A program made the position numbers and the translations under genes. 64,000 bases of DNA from the NCBI GenBank assembly GCA_902362595.1, contig CABIXF010000019.1, forward strand, positions 4,672 to 68,671, in the 5' to 3' direction. Every line of letters starts with the position of its first letter. The stretch's first letter is position 1. Positions 27,599-37,185 of this stretch are shown one piece after another. Source of the DNA: Bacteroidaceae bacterium (GTDB lineage Bacteria; Bacteroidota; Bacteroidia; Bacteroidales; Bacteroidaceae). Under the pieces are notes generated by a model, which was given only the letters and a program-made list of their open reading frames with translations, ran no database searches and was not told the origin of the DNA.

Positions 27599-30213
27599 TC
27601 AATCTTTACCACCTTTCCGTCTGAATTCTGCCGGAGCAATGCCGAACTGTGCCTGGAAACATTTCGCAAAATAAGAAGGAGAAGAAAAACCGACCCTGAA
27701 ACATGCTTCACTACTGGACACTTCTTCCTCCGCCAATAAATATGCAGCCTTTTTTAAACGAATCAGACGGATATAATCATTAGGAGTCATTCCCGATATA
27801 GCCTTGATTTTTGCGAATAGCCCCGACCTTGAAATCCCGACTTCTTGAGCCAACACATCCACTGTAAAATCAGAGTCTGTCATTCGTTTTTCTATAATCT
27901 TTGAGATTTTATCCATCAAAAGTGTATCCAACTTAGAAATAGAAACAGAAGAGACCATCGGTTTAGTCTTGAAATCTTTCTTCATGCCTTCTCTATTTCT
28001 GAAAATACTTGCAATCTGTGCATTTATCACATCACCCGAAAATGGTTTTTCCAAGTATACATCAGCTCCACTTTCAAGTCCCTCCACGTAGTCTTCGGAA
28101 GCAGCCTTTGCCGTAAGCAAGATTACTGGAATATGGCTGGTAAAAAGATTCTGTTTAATATTCCGACAAAGCTGTATACCATCCATCACAGGCATCATCA
28201 CATCACTGACTACCAGGTCTGGCATATTCTGTAAAATTCTATCCCAGGCTTCTTTCCCGTTTTCTGCACACGACACTTGATAACGAACAGACAATAGTTG
28301 ATGTAAATACTCCCTCAAATCTTGGTTATCATCTACTATCAGAATACGATATTGCCCTTCAGGGATGTCGGCCTTATCCTCAGCCTGTATATCTTGAGAG
28401 GGTGCCTGTTCAACCACCTGCCCTTCTTTATGCTCAAGTCTATCAAAGCTGACAATGAATGTAGAACCAACCCCCAGTTCACTTTCCAAGTTCAAACCGC
28501 CATGCATCAAATCAACCAGTTTCTTGACCAACGAAAGTCCGACTCCAGTTCCAATACGTCCGGAAGATGCCTTATCCAGGACCTGATAGAAAGGAGTAAA
28601 TATCTTTTCCTGCTCCTTTACATCGATACCCTGCCCGTTATCTCTCACCCGTACCTCCAGTTTCTTATCACCAGCTATCAACAAATCAATCCAAATGCAA
28701 GTGTCTGTAAACTTCAATGCATTTGATAATAAATTGCTGACCACCTTCGTAAAGGCCTCCTGATCGACACGGGCATAACAAGATTCTTCCGGCATAGTCA
28801 GACTAATTTTTATATGCTTTATATCTGCTGAAAGTTGAAAACGCTGATATACATTCATCAATAAAGTTTTGATATTAGTTTCAGCCAATATCACATTCAT
28901 TCCTCCCGATTCAGCCTTCCGAAAATCCATCAACTGATTCACCAACGTAAGCAAACGTTTCCCGTTTCGTTCTATTACCTGTAATTGAGGAAGTACATCC
29001 TTCACTGTTCCAGAACTCTTCATCACATTTTCCAGTGGTGCCAAAATCAATGTCAACGGAGTACGTATTTCATGCATGATGCCCGTGAAGAACTCAATCT
29101 TACTCTGATAAATCTCACGGTCTTTTTTAATTGTCAATAAGGTCATGCGCCGACGATGTATTTTATTCATCCGATAATAAGCATAAACCAGACCTGCTAT
29201 CCCTAACAATATATATCCAGCAATCATATATGAAGAAGCCCACCAAGGAGGCAGCACTTTAATAGGAAAGGCTATGGCATTTTCATTCCACATCCCATCA
29301 GAATTAGACGCACTCACCTGAAATACATAATCCCCGGCAGGTAAATTTGTGTACGTCACATGAGGAGCATCATTCGTTTCCGTCCAATCTTTTTCAAACC
29401 CCTCCAAACGATAGCGATACTTGTTCTTTGAGGTATTAATATAACTCAAGGCAGCTACCGAAAAACTAAACATGGAATGAGAATAGTCCAACACCAGACG
29501 GTCTGCATAAGTGATGGAAACTTTTAATGGAGAGTCTTCACTTCCAATAACCACCGGTTTATTGAATAGCTGAAAATCAGTCAGAATGACGGTAGGAATC
29601 TGTGTATCAACTTGTATCTTATCAGGACGGAACTCATTGAATCCATTTACTCCTCCCACCATTATTGTTCCGTCAGACAACTGGATTCCGGAATTAGGAA
29701 GAAACAAATTTTCTTGTAAACCATCTTTCTTATTATAAAACTTCAAAGAAGAAGTAAGAGGCTGATAACAATACATGCCATTATTGGTAGTAAACCACAA
29801 TTTATCTTTATCCGGTAATATCTTATAAATCACACGTATGTGCTCCGGCAATCCTTCACGTACGAATACATCCTTTTTCCGATCATACCTAAGTAAGCCG
29901 TCTCCATCCGTACCGAGCCAAAGACATCCCTGCATATCCAAACAACCGGTAATGATTTGATTCGTCAGCAAAGTACTTTCTTCATTTTTCAATTGATGAA
30001 AATAATGCATCCATTTCCCAGACTGATAATCCAGACAATATACTCCTCGGTTAAGCGAACATACCCACAACTTTTCCCCTTTTTCCTCAAATATATACGA
30101 AATTCTGGCTCCATGCAGCTCATATATTCGTTCAAAATCATCCGTTTGCGAATTGTAACAATTCAATCCGGCAGTAGTACCAATCCATATTTTCTGTCTG
30201 GAATCTTTATAAA
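27599..30213 (-). pseudogene. Hybrid two-component system regulator (HTCS), 5' part lost at a group II intron
   Basis: HTCS proteins sense sugars in the periplasm and control polysaccharide-use genes. What remains, about 870 residues, has the last propeller repeats (LLYKDSRQKIWIGTTAGLNC and later ones), a Y_Y_Y domain, one membrane helix, HisKA (FFTGIMHEIRTPLTLILAPLE), HATPase (NGQGIDV, GTGVGLSLVKKL), a receiver (ILIVDDNQD, SDVMMPVMDG) and an AraC-type helix-turn-helix (SRSGLFAKIKAISGMTPNDYI). Full-length HTCS proteins have about 1300-1400 residues, so the signal peptide and most of the propeller are missing. The reading frame stays open into the intron to 30343, so a truncated product could be made. 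No polysaccharide locus is adjacent. Confidence 0.85.
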
Positions 30214-30274
30214 GTAGGCTCGGCTGTCGGCGCCATGCCACCTTACGGTGGTAGGTTTCCGACAGCCTGCCTCC

Positions 30275-30308
30275 GAACCGTACGTACACGTCTCCATGTA
30301 TACGGCTC
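30275..30308 (-). ncRNA. Group II intron domain V
   Basis: The 34-nt hairpin has the canonical form: GAGCCGTA at the 5' side, a GAGA tetraloop (GNRA), and TACGGTTC at the 3' side, with the two-base bulge on the 3' strand. The AGC catalytic triad is present. This is the active centre of the ribozyme. Confidence 0.93.
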
Positions 30309-30326
30309 TCCGCCCATAACGGCATT

Positions 30327-32135
30327 TTAGCTATTCTCCGCATGAATCATGTTATGACATTCTGCACAGACGATTAAAGATTTTCTATGCATTTTGAGCA
30401 TTTTACGTTCCCATTCGGTTTTGCCTCTTAAATCTGAGAGTTTCCTGACGTGGTGTGACACAACATTTCCTTCTTTTCCGCACAACTCACACTTATTTGC
30501 AGTCAGTCTTTCGACCAGACTCATAGATGGAGTGTTGAACAGGTAGGGCAAGTTATCACATTTTTGAGTTCCCAAGTCGGTAATACGCTTGAAGCCCTCA
30601 TTGTAAAACACCCTTGGTTTGCGTTCGCCTTTCTTGTCCGTATACCACACCACAAATTTATCATCTTCACGATACTTGTCTGTTATGGTTCTGACGGAAC
30701 TGTTAAGTTTTTGCGCAAATGTCTTTAGCATACTGAACCTCATGATACATCCAAATGAACGTCCAAGTGCCGATGCATTGTTTGCAATGGAGTAGTAGTT
30801 GTAGAATCCTCTGATTTCTGTGTTGAAACGTGCTACTATGTCTTGTGGCTCATTGTCTATCAGGTATGTTCTACCTTTAGACCTCCACACTTCTTTGCCA
30901 TTTTGTGTTTTCACATTCATGGCTTCAAGACTCAGTAACTTCTTCTTTATTACTTCTCGTGATACGTGTAGTATCACATTACCATTACGATGTCTACGAG
31001 TTTCTCCTCTTGCATTTTTCTGCGTTGTGTAATCTTTACGGACTGATATTTCATAGCCGAGAAATTTTGCACTGTCTTGTGCGTTGGTTATCAAGGTCTT
31101 TTCTTGTGACATTTCCAATTTTAGCTTCTTTTGCATAAATTGTGTGACATCCGCCTTGATTTTCTCGCACTCTGCTTTATTTCCAATGACCCCTATAAGG
31201 AAATCATCAGCGTAGCGTACATAATTCAATCTACGGAAATTCTCATCCATATCGTTACCGCTCGGCATAGTCAGTATTTGCTGTTGCTTATTACGAACTT
31301 CCTCCCGCATTGCTTCCAATTTATCAACGTCCGTCACCTCCTTCATTCTCTTCTTTAGATAGTGAACTCGATTGTTCAGTCTGCCGATATCCTTGTTGCG
31401 GTGTCTAACTTTACCCTTATGGAAATCTTGTGCATACTTCTTCATATACTTATCGAACTTGTCCAAGTAGATATTAGCCAGTATTGGACTGATAATTCCA
31501 CCTTGAGGCGTACCCGAATAAGTTCTATTGAAGTGCCATTCTTCCAAATATCCAGCGTTGAGAAATTTACGTATTAACCGAAGGAAACGCTCGTCAGATA
31601 TGCGTTCCCTCAGAATTTCTATCATCACGCCATGGTTGATATTGTCAAAGAAACCTTTTATGTCTCCCTCAATGAACCACTTTGTTCCGTTGAAATTATT
31701 CTGTAGACTCTTAAGTGCCGTGTGGCAGCTTTTGTGTGGTCTGAAACCATGTGAAGTCCGTTCAAAATATCCTTCGTATATGGCTTCGAGAACCATTCTC
31801 ACTACCTCTTGCACTAATTTATCTGCAAACGTAGGGATACCGAGCGGACGTAACTTTCCGCTCTTCTTCGGTATGTAAACCCTCTTTGCCGGTTTAGGCC
31901 TATAGACTTCGCTTTTGAGACTGTCTATTAATGCGTGTATCTTGTCAATGCTCATGCCGTCCTCCGTCTGTCCATCAGTACCGGGTGTCATATTGCCTGG
32001 TTTTGCATGAATGCGCTGATATGCGACTAAGAACATCTGCTCATTGAACAGAATACGATAGAGTCGTTCGTATTTGTAACCTGACTCGTTGCTGTGTTCA
32101 GCTAAAATGTTTAATACTTGCTCGGGATTTCTCAT
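30327..32135 (-). CDS. ltrA: Group II intron reverse transcriptase/maturase with HNH endonuclease
   Basis: This protein helps the intron to splice and copies it into DNA targets. The 602 residues contain RT motifs in order (LRPLGIPTFADKLVQEVV, GFRPHKSCHTAL, GDIKGFFDNI, GTPQGGIISPILANIYLDKFD, and the catalytic YADD in RYADDFLIG near residue 300), a maturase domain X (about 420-520) and a C-terminal HNH zinc-finger nuclease (CELCGKEG, SHHVRKLSDL, CAECHNMIHA). Nothing appears disrupted. It is translated from within intron domain IV and ends 19 nt before domain V. Confidence 0.96.
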   Translation of the reverse strand: MRNPEQVLNILAEHSNESGYKYERLYRILFNEQMFLVAYQRIHAKPGNMTPGTDGQTEDGMSIDKIHALIDSLKSEVYRPKPAKRVYIPKKSGKLRPLGIPTFADKLVQEVVRMVLEAIYEGYFERTSHGFRPHKSCHTALKSLQNNFNGTKWFIEGDIKGFFDNINHGVMIEILRERISDERFLRLIRKFLNAGYLEEWHFNRTYSGTPQGGIISPILANIYLDKFDKYMKKYAQDFHKGKVRHRNKDIGRLNNRVHYLKKRMKEVTDVDKLEAMREEVRNKQQQILTMPSGNDMDENFRRLNYVRYADDFLIGVIGNKAECEKIKADVTQFMQKKLKLEMSQEKTLITNAQDSAKFLGYEISVRKDYTTQKNARGETRRHRNGNVILHVSREVIKKKLLSLEAMNVKTQNGKEVWRSKGRTYLIDNEPQDIVARFNTEIRGFYNYYSIANNASALGRSFGCIMRFSMLKTFAQKLNSSVRTITDKYREDDKFVVWYTDKKGERKPRVFYNEGFKRITDLGTQKCDNLPYLFNTPSMSLVERLTANKCELCGKEGNVVSHHVRKLSDLRGKTEWERKMLKMHRKSLIVCAECHNMIHAENS

Positions 32136-32681
32136 ACGTCTCTCACGTTTTCCTTTGTTTGTACTAAAGTTATGGACTGTTCCCCTTCGCCATGTACAAG
32201 CCGTTAACTTGCTCGGACTACTATGGGAACTCCGTTGCCATATCAGATATTCAGAGACCAGCTCTCATAGCCTTTGAGGCGTTCTGACTTAGGCAATCCC
32301 CAGTTAGTTTCACTTGATAACTATTATCGTGACATATTGTCGGATGCGACTTTCGTTCTTGTCCGCTTATTGCGGCTGTGTCATAGTCGGTTCTTAATGC
32401 TCTGCACTAACGCACAAAATAGCCAGAGTACTATGAAATAGCGTATATAAAAGCCTTCCGCTATTGCAAGATGTGGTACCACCGAACTATCGTTCAACCA
32501 ATCAAGGCTTCATCCTTATATATGTCGTTTCGTCTTGCCCTTCAGTCGCTACTTGGCTATTAGTAGACTCAGGGCTTTAATCAGCATGCTACACTCCCCG
32601 TTAGGTTTCCCCGTCGGATAAGCTGATTGACGATAGGATTATATTGAACCCAATCCTAACTTCTTACTACAGAAGTATTTA

Positions 32682-33851
32682 TCAAGCGACCAATCTGGGC
32701 GCACTTGCGTAAATCTGCGTCGTCTTTATGCTCTTGTGTCCGAGCATGGAGCTGACCGTTTCGATGGGAACACCGTTGGAGAGGAATATCGTCGTGGCTG
32801 CCGTGTGGCGGCTCTGATGCCACGTGATATGCTTGGTGATGCCGCAACGCTTGGCGACGGCACGGATACCGGCAAGGCACGTGTTATAATGCGGAACGGG
32901 AAATATCCTGCCGTCCCCGCACAGTCCCCGGTATTTGCCGATTATGCGGTTGGCGATGTCGAGCAGGCGGATGTTGGACACCACGCCCGTTTTCTGGCGG
33001 TTGATGTTTATCCACTCGTGTTCGTCGAAGTAGGTGCGGATATTCTCTTCCGTAAGGTTGCGCATATCCGCGAACGACAGCCCCGTGAAGGCGCAGAACA
33101 GGTAGAGGTCGCGGTACAATTCCTGTTTGGCGTTTTTCAGTTTCCCCTCCATCAGCAGGCGGATCTCATCTTTGGTCAGGAAACTGCGTGTTGTTTCCTC
33201 CTTCTTGATTTCATACTCGCGGAACGGGTCGCGCGTCAGCCACTCGTTGTTGATGGCGATGAATACCATCGTCCGTAACGGGCAGACGTACAGCCACACG
33301 GTATTGGTGCAGCAGTGCTTGTCCGTGCGCAGGAACATCTCGAAGTCGGAGATGAAAGCCGGGGTAAGCTCTTTTAGGGCGATGTCCTTCACATGGTAGC
33401 GGATGTCGAGGAACTCTTGCATGTGCTTGTAAACGGTGCGGTACTTCAGCAGCGTGCCTTTGGCTTTCATGCCTGCCTCCACCTGCTTCTCGTAGTCCTC
33501 GTTGTGCTGGCGGAACACCTGCATCAGCGTGTGGTAGCGGTGTTCCAGTCCGAGAAAGGCGTTCTTCACCTTCTCCGCCGTGACGAAGTTGTCACGCTCC
33601 ATGATTTCCTGATAATGCCTGTTGATGCGTACCCGCATCTTGTCAAGCATACGGTTCGTTTCGAGTGCCGCCGTGCTTCTGCCCGTGACACGTCCACCTT
33701 TGGTGTCCCACAGTTTCGGATCGACAGTCAGTTTGCAGCTGAACTGTGTCTGGCTGCCGTCCACCGTGATGCGTCCCATGACGGGAACTGTCCCGTCCTT
33801 TTTCACTACCTGACGCTTGAGGTAGTAGATTACTGAAAATGTACTCTTCAT
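32682..33851 (-). CDS. Tyrosine recombinase of conjugative-transposon type, 3' end replaced by intron sequence
   Basis: This integrase would catalyse site-specific insertion of a mobile element. The 389-residue product has a SAM-like core-binding domain (about 100-210) and a catalytic domain with HQSRH, LGHKS and the nucleophile in KTTQIYA. The first arginine position reads FTGLSFADMRN, with Ser where many family members have Arg, as known for IntDOT. The intron begins at 32704, one codon after IYA, and the last residues (SAPRLVA) come from intron sequence. All catalytic residues except the native tail are present, so activity is possible but unproven. The gene is clearly GC-richer than its neighbours, a sign of transfer. 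Confidence 0.85.
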   Translation of the reverse strand: MKSTFSVIYYLKRQVVKKDGTVPVMGRITVDGSQTQFSCKLTVDPKLWDTKGGRVTGRSTAALETNRMLDKMRVRINRHYQEIMERDNFVTAEKVKNAFLGLEHRYHTLMQVFRQHNEDYEKQVEAGMKAKGTLLKYRTVYKHMQEFLDIRYHVKDIALKELTPAFISDFEMFLRTDKHCCTNTVWLYVCPLRTMVFIAINNEWLTRDPFREYEIKKEETTRSFLTKDEIRLLMEGKLKNAKQELYRDLYLFCAFTGLSFADMRNLTEENIRTYFDEHEWININRQKTGVVSNIRLLDIANRIIGKYRGLCGDGRIFPVPHYNTCLAGIRAVAKRCGITKHITWHQSRHTAATTIFLSNGVPIETVSSMLGHKSIKTTQIYASAPRLVA

Positions 33852-34147
33852 TGTCCTTAATTTTTGGGTTTCAAAATTAGTTGGTGAAGAGTCCGGTGTT
33901 GGTACGCAAAACGGGGAGGAACGGCGCAATCTTTTTCCGTAACCTGATTTTTCGCATGAGTTATGGATAACTCACTATTCCTTAGAGCCTTGTTTCGCTA
34001 TTCGTACCCGTTTGTCGCATTTTCGGGCATGGTTACGAACAAGTAACGTAGCGGCGTCAGGATTTGGCTTCGGCAGGGATTGTAATGGCTTCACGGATTA
34101 TCGCCACTTCAACCAAAACCCTTGTAACTCAATTCTATCACTATATC
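33852..34147. other. Spacer between integrase and aroA, possible element end
   Basis: About 300 bp without a gene. Integrase genes usually lie next to one end of their element, so an attachment site may be here. I see no clear inverted or direct repeat, only a change of composition from GC-rich to AT-rich towards aroA. Confidence 0.4.
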
Positions 34148-34179
34148 TTTCCGCATTTCACTTTTTTGTAGTAACTTTG
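34148..34179 (+). promoter_or_regulatory. Probable aroA promoter
   Basis: TTTC (34148-34151), one base from the TTTG -33 box, and TAACTTTG (34172-34179), a full -7 match, are 20 bp apart. The -7 box lies within GTAACTTTGC, which also matches the GTANNTTTGC core known from CTnDOT-type attachment sites. Confidence 0.65.
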
Positions 34180-34201
34180 CGATTCAAAGATTTGATTCAA
34201 C

Positions 34202-35434
34202 ATGAAGTGCATAACCATCACCCCTCCGGACCACATACAGGCTACCATTCAGTTGCCTTCCTCCAAAAGTATCTGCAACCGGGCACTGATTATTCATGCA
34301 CTGGCTCACAGTCAGTGTAAACTGGAGAACTTGTCCGACTGCGACGATACGCATGTCATGACCGAAGCGCTGGCTCACATGCCGGAAGTGATTGACATCA
34401 TGGCGGCGGGAACTGCCATGCGTTTTCTGACCGCTTATCTTTCCGTTACCCCCGGCACCCATATCCTGACCGGTACGGAACGGATGCGGCAACGCCCCAT
34501 CCAGATTCTGGTGGAGGCCCTGCGAAGTTTGGGAGCGGACATCGCATACGTGGAGAACGAAGGCTATCCTCCCTTGAAGATTTCCGGACGAACGTTGAAA
34601 GGAAATTGTCTGACTCTTCCGGGAAACGTGAGTTCCCAATACATCTCGGCCTTGCTGATGATTGGCCCGATGCTGGAGAAAGGACTGGACCTGACCCTCA
34701 GCGGGGAAATCGTATCACGCCCCTACATCAACCTGACACTGAAAGTGATGCGGGATTTCGGAGCAGAAGTGGAATGGACTTCCGATTGCAGCCTTCATGT
34801 AGCTCCTGTTGCTTATCAGGCTTTACCTTATTATATAGAAAGCGACTGGAGTGCGTCATCCTACTGGTATGAGATTGTAGCCTTGTCAACAAAGGACGCC
34901 ACGGTGAGCCTCCCGGGACTTTTCGCACAGAGTCCGCAGGGTGATTCCAAGGTAGCGGAACTGTTCGAACAGCTGGGCGTGGGCACGAAAAGAGAAGGAC
35001 AGACTGTCACGCTCTACCAGACACATTCTTGCGTGAAACACTTGGAGTACAATTTTGTGAACCAGCCCGACCTGGCACAGACTTTCGTGGTCACTTGTGC
35101 CATGCTGGGAGTCACTTTCCGCTTTTCGGGACTGCAAAGCCTGAAAATCAAGGAAACTGACCGCATGGCGGCCTTAATCGCAGAAATGCGCAAACTGGGC
35201 TACGTGCTGGAAGAGAGCGAAGGTTCTATACTTTCCTGGACGGGCAAACGGTGCGAACCGCAAAACCCACCTGTCATCGACACGTACGAAGACCATCGCA
35301 TGGCCATGGCCTTTGCACCGGCAGTCTTGCGCCAAGGCACGCTGTGTGTGCGCAACCCACAGGTAGTCTCCAAATCATATCCCCGGTTCTGGGAAGATTT
35401 GCAGCAGGCAGGTTTTCATCTTACTCAAAACTGA
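34202..35434 (+). CDS. aroA: 3-phosphoshikimate 1-carboxyvinyltransferase (EPSP synthase)
   Basis: This enzyme joins shikimate 3-phosphate and PEP in aromatic amino acid synthesis. The 410-residue protein has the typical SSKSICNRALIIHAL (substrate-binding Lys, Ser, Arg), AAGTAMRFLTAYLS, GNVSSQYISALLM and IKETDRMAAL, and ends with the DTYEDHRMAMAFAPA motif. It is slightly shorter than the E. coli enzyme (427). A small membrane protein gene starts 8 bp after its stop, so they are probably co-transcribed. Confidence 0.96.
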   Translation: MKCITITPPDHIQATIQLPSSKSICNRALIIHALAHSQCKLENLSDCDDTHVMTEALAHMPEVIDIMAAGTAMRFLTAYLSVTPGTHILTGTERMRQRPIQILVEALRSLGADIAYVENEGYPPLKISGRTLKGNCLTLPGNVSSQYISALLMIGPMLEKGLDLTLSGEIVSRPYINLTLKVMRDFGAEVEWTSDCSLHVAPVAYQALPYYIESDWSASSYWYEIVALSTKDATVSLPGLFAQSPQGDSKVAELFEQLGVGTKREGQTVTLYQTHSCVKHLEYNFVNQPDLAQTFVVTCAMLGVTFRFSGLQSLKIKETDRMAALIAEMRKLGYVLEESEGSILSWTGKRCEPQNPPVIDTYEDHRMAMAFAPAVLRQGTLCVRNPQVVSKSYPRFWEDLQQAGFHLTQN

Positions 35435-35441
35435 TTGTATC

Positions 35442-35861
35442 ATGTGGATTTTAGTCATCATATTAATTGGAGTCGTTCTCTTCGGACTGGTGGCCGGATA
35501 CTTTTATAACCGTTCCGTGCAAAAGAAGATTGACCGCGGAGAACTGACGGAAGCCCCGGAAGTCAAGACAGTGGACGGGGAATGCTGCGGACAGCATCAG
35601 GTCTGCGAAAAAGAAAGTCTGCTGGCAGCCGTCAGCAAAAAGATTGAGTATTACGACGACGAAGAACTGGACCGCTTCAAGGGTCATCCGTCGGATACCT
35701 ATACGGAAGAAGAGATTGATGAATTCCGGGAAATCATGTACACCATGAAAGAAGAGGAAGTGGCCGGATGGTGCCGCAGCCTGCAGCTCCGTGGCGTGGA
35801 AATTCCCGATGAACTGAAAGACGAGTTGTTCCTGATAGTCGGAGAACGCCGTTTCCATTAA
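35442..35861 (+). CDS. Conserved-looking membrane-anchored protein of unknown function
   Basis: I do not recognise this 139-residue protein. Residues 2-24 form one N-terminal membrane helix (ILVIILIGVVLFGLVAGYF). A short cysteine cluster (ECCGQHQVCEKE) follows near residue 49, then a strongly acidic helical domain (YYDDEELDRFKG, TEEEIDEFREIMYTM) with LRGVEIPDELKDEL near the C-terminus. The cysteines could bind metal or form disulfides. It sits between aroA and a metal ABC permease, with gaps of 7 and 17 bp, and is probably in their operon. Confidence 0.7.
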   Translation: MWILVIILIGVVLFGLVAGYFYNRSVQKKIDRGELTEAPEVKTVDGECCGQHQVCEKESLLAAVSKKIEYYDDEELDRFKGHPSDTYTEEEIDEFREIMYTMKEEEVAGWCRSLQLRGVEIPDELKDELFLIVGERRFH

Positions 35862-35878
35862 CCCTCCCTCACTTGCCC

Positions 35879-36700
35879 ATGAATATCCTCGAATTGTTGC
35901 ATTATACTTTTTTCCAGCATGCCCTGCTGGGTAGTCTTTTTGCCAGCATTGCCTGCGGCATCATCGGTACGTACATCGTAACGCGAAGGCTGGTATTCAT
36001 CAGCGGGGGTATCACGCATGCCTCGTTCGGAGGTATCGGTATCGGACTCTACGCCGGTATCTCACCGATTCTGAGTGCGGCTATATTCTCGGTGCTGTCG
36101 GCCTTCGGCGTGGAATGGCTCAGCAAACGCAGCGACATGCGGGAAGACTCGGCCATCGCCGTGTTCTGGACATTCGGCATGGCGGTGGGTATCATCTTCA
36201 GCTTTCTGGCCCCCGGATTTACGCCCGACCTTTCTTCGTTCCTGTTCGGTAACATCCTGACCATCACGCAAGCAGACATTCTTCTACTGGTGATATTGAG
36301 CCTGACACTCATCGTCTTTTTCACCTTGTTTCTCCGGCCTATCACGGCCATTGCCTTCGACCGGGAATTTGCCCGTTCCCAGCGCATTCCCGTGAGCGCC
36401 TTCGAATATACCCTGATGGCTTTCATCTCACTGACCATCGTGGCCTGCCTCCGGATGGTGGGTATCGTATTGGCCATTTCCCTGCTGACCCTTCCGCAGA
36501 TGACGGCCAACCTCTTTACGTACAGCTTCAAACGTATCATCTGGCTTTCCATCGGCATCGGTTACCTGGGATGCTTGGGCGGCCTGCTGCTGTCTTATCA
36601 ACTGCGGGTGCCTTCGGGAGCGGCCATCATTTTCGTGTCCATCCTCATTTATGTAGGAGCTAAATTATTTTGCATGCTCCGCAAAAAACGGATGAACTGA
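35879..36700 (+). CDS. Metal ABC transporter permease (ZnuB/TroC family)
   Basis: This inner-membrane permease would carry zinc, manganese or iron with an ATPase and a binding protein. The 273 residues form about eight membrane segments and carry the family motifs GIIGTYIVTRRLVFISGG, HASFGGIGIG and AFDREFARSQRIPVS (the EAA-like loop). I use the ATG at 35879; an in-frame TTG at 35873 is an alternative. Neither the ATPase nor the binding protein is in the neighbourhood, so partners must be encoded elsewhere. Confidence 0.88.
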   Translation: MNILELLHYTFFQHALLGSLFASIACGIIGTYIVTRRLVFISGGITHASFGGIGIGLYAGISPILSAAIFSVLSAFGVEWLSKRSDMREDSAIAVFWTFGMAVGIIFSFLAPGFTPDLSSFLFGNILTITQADILLLVILSLTLIVFFTLFLRPITAIAFDREFARSQRIPVSAFEYTLMAFISLTIVACLRMVGIVLAISLLTLPQMTANLFTYSFKRIIWLSIGIGYLGCLGGLLLSYQLRVPSGAAIIFVSILIYVGAKLFCMLRKKRMN

Positions 36701-36755
36701 GGGAGATTTATCCTAATTTTGTAACAAAAGAATTCAAGTTAAAAAACCACAGTAT

Positions 36756-37184
36756 ATGGAAACTAAAATTGATTCACTGGAAAACATCCACGAAGCTGCC
36801 AAAAAGTTTATCGCAGCCATGGGTGACAACACGGTTTTTGCCTTCTATGGAAAAATGGGGGCAGGAAAGACAACTTTTATCAAGGCCGTATGCGAAGAAC
36901 TGGGTGTGACGGATGTCATCAACTCACCGACATTCGCCATTGTCAACGAATACCGCTCCGATGAAAACGGAGAGCTGATTTATCACTTCGACTTCTACCG
37001 CATCAAGAAACTGGAAGAAGTGTACGACATGGGTTATGAAGACTACTTCTACAGCGGCGCACTCTGCTTCATCGAATGGCCGGAACTGATTGAAGAACTG
37101 CTTCCGGGCGATGCGGTCAGCGTACACATCGACGAAAACGAAGACGGTACCCGCACGGTACGCTTCGACGAGAACAACGATTAA
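36756..37184 (+). CDS. tsaE: tRNA N6-adenosine threonylcarbamoyltransferase complex ATPase TsaE
   Basis: TsaE powers the complex that makes t6A at position 37 of ANN-decoding tRNAs. The 142-residue length is typical. Walker A is [16 protein letters not shown] near residue 30, followed by [12 protein letters not shown] and the [21 protein letters not shown] and CFIEWPEL motifs. The next gene begins 1 bp after the stop, so the two are translationally linked. Confidence 0.95.
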   Translation: METKIDSLENIHEAAKKFIAAMGDNTVFAFYGKMGAGKTTFIKAVCEELGVTDVINSPTFAIVNEYRSDENGELIYHFDFYRIKKLEEVYDMGYEDYFYSGALCFIEWPELIEELLPGDAVSVHIDENEDGTRTVRFDENND

Positions 37185-37185
37185 T

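Larger units (their letters stand above)
30214..32704 (-). mobile_element. Group II intron with encoded reverse transcriptase, apparently full length
   Basis: Group II introns are self-splicing ribozymes that move by retrohoming. On the minus strand the 5' end is GTGCGCCCAGATTGG (from 32704), a standard group II start. Domain V lies at 30308-30275 and domain VI at about 30271-30216, with the stem GGCTGTCGG/CCGACAGCC extended by AGGC/GCCT. The 3' end reads CCTAC, placing the boundary at 30214. The 2491-bp length is normal for an intron with its protein in domain IV. The 5' flank is an integrase gene and the 3' flank is a hybrid regulator gene, so the exons do not belong together. Confidence 0.88.

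Noticed and set aside
30214..30343. First 43 codons of the open frame that precedes the HTCS remnant
   Set aside because: These codons are intron domain V and VI sequence and not part of the original HTCS gene.
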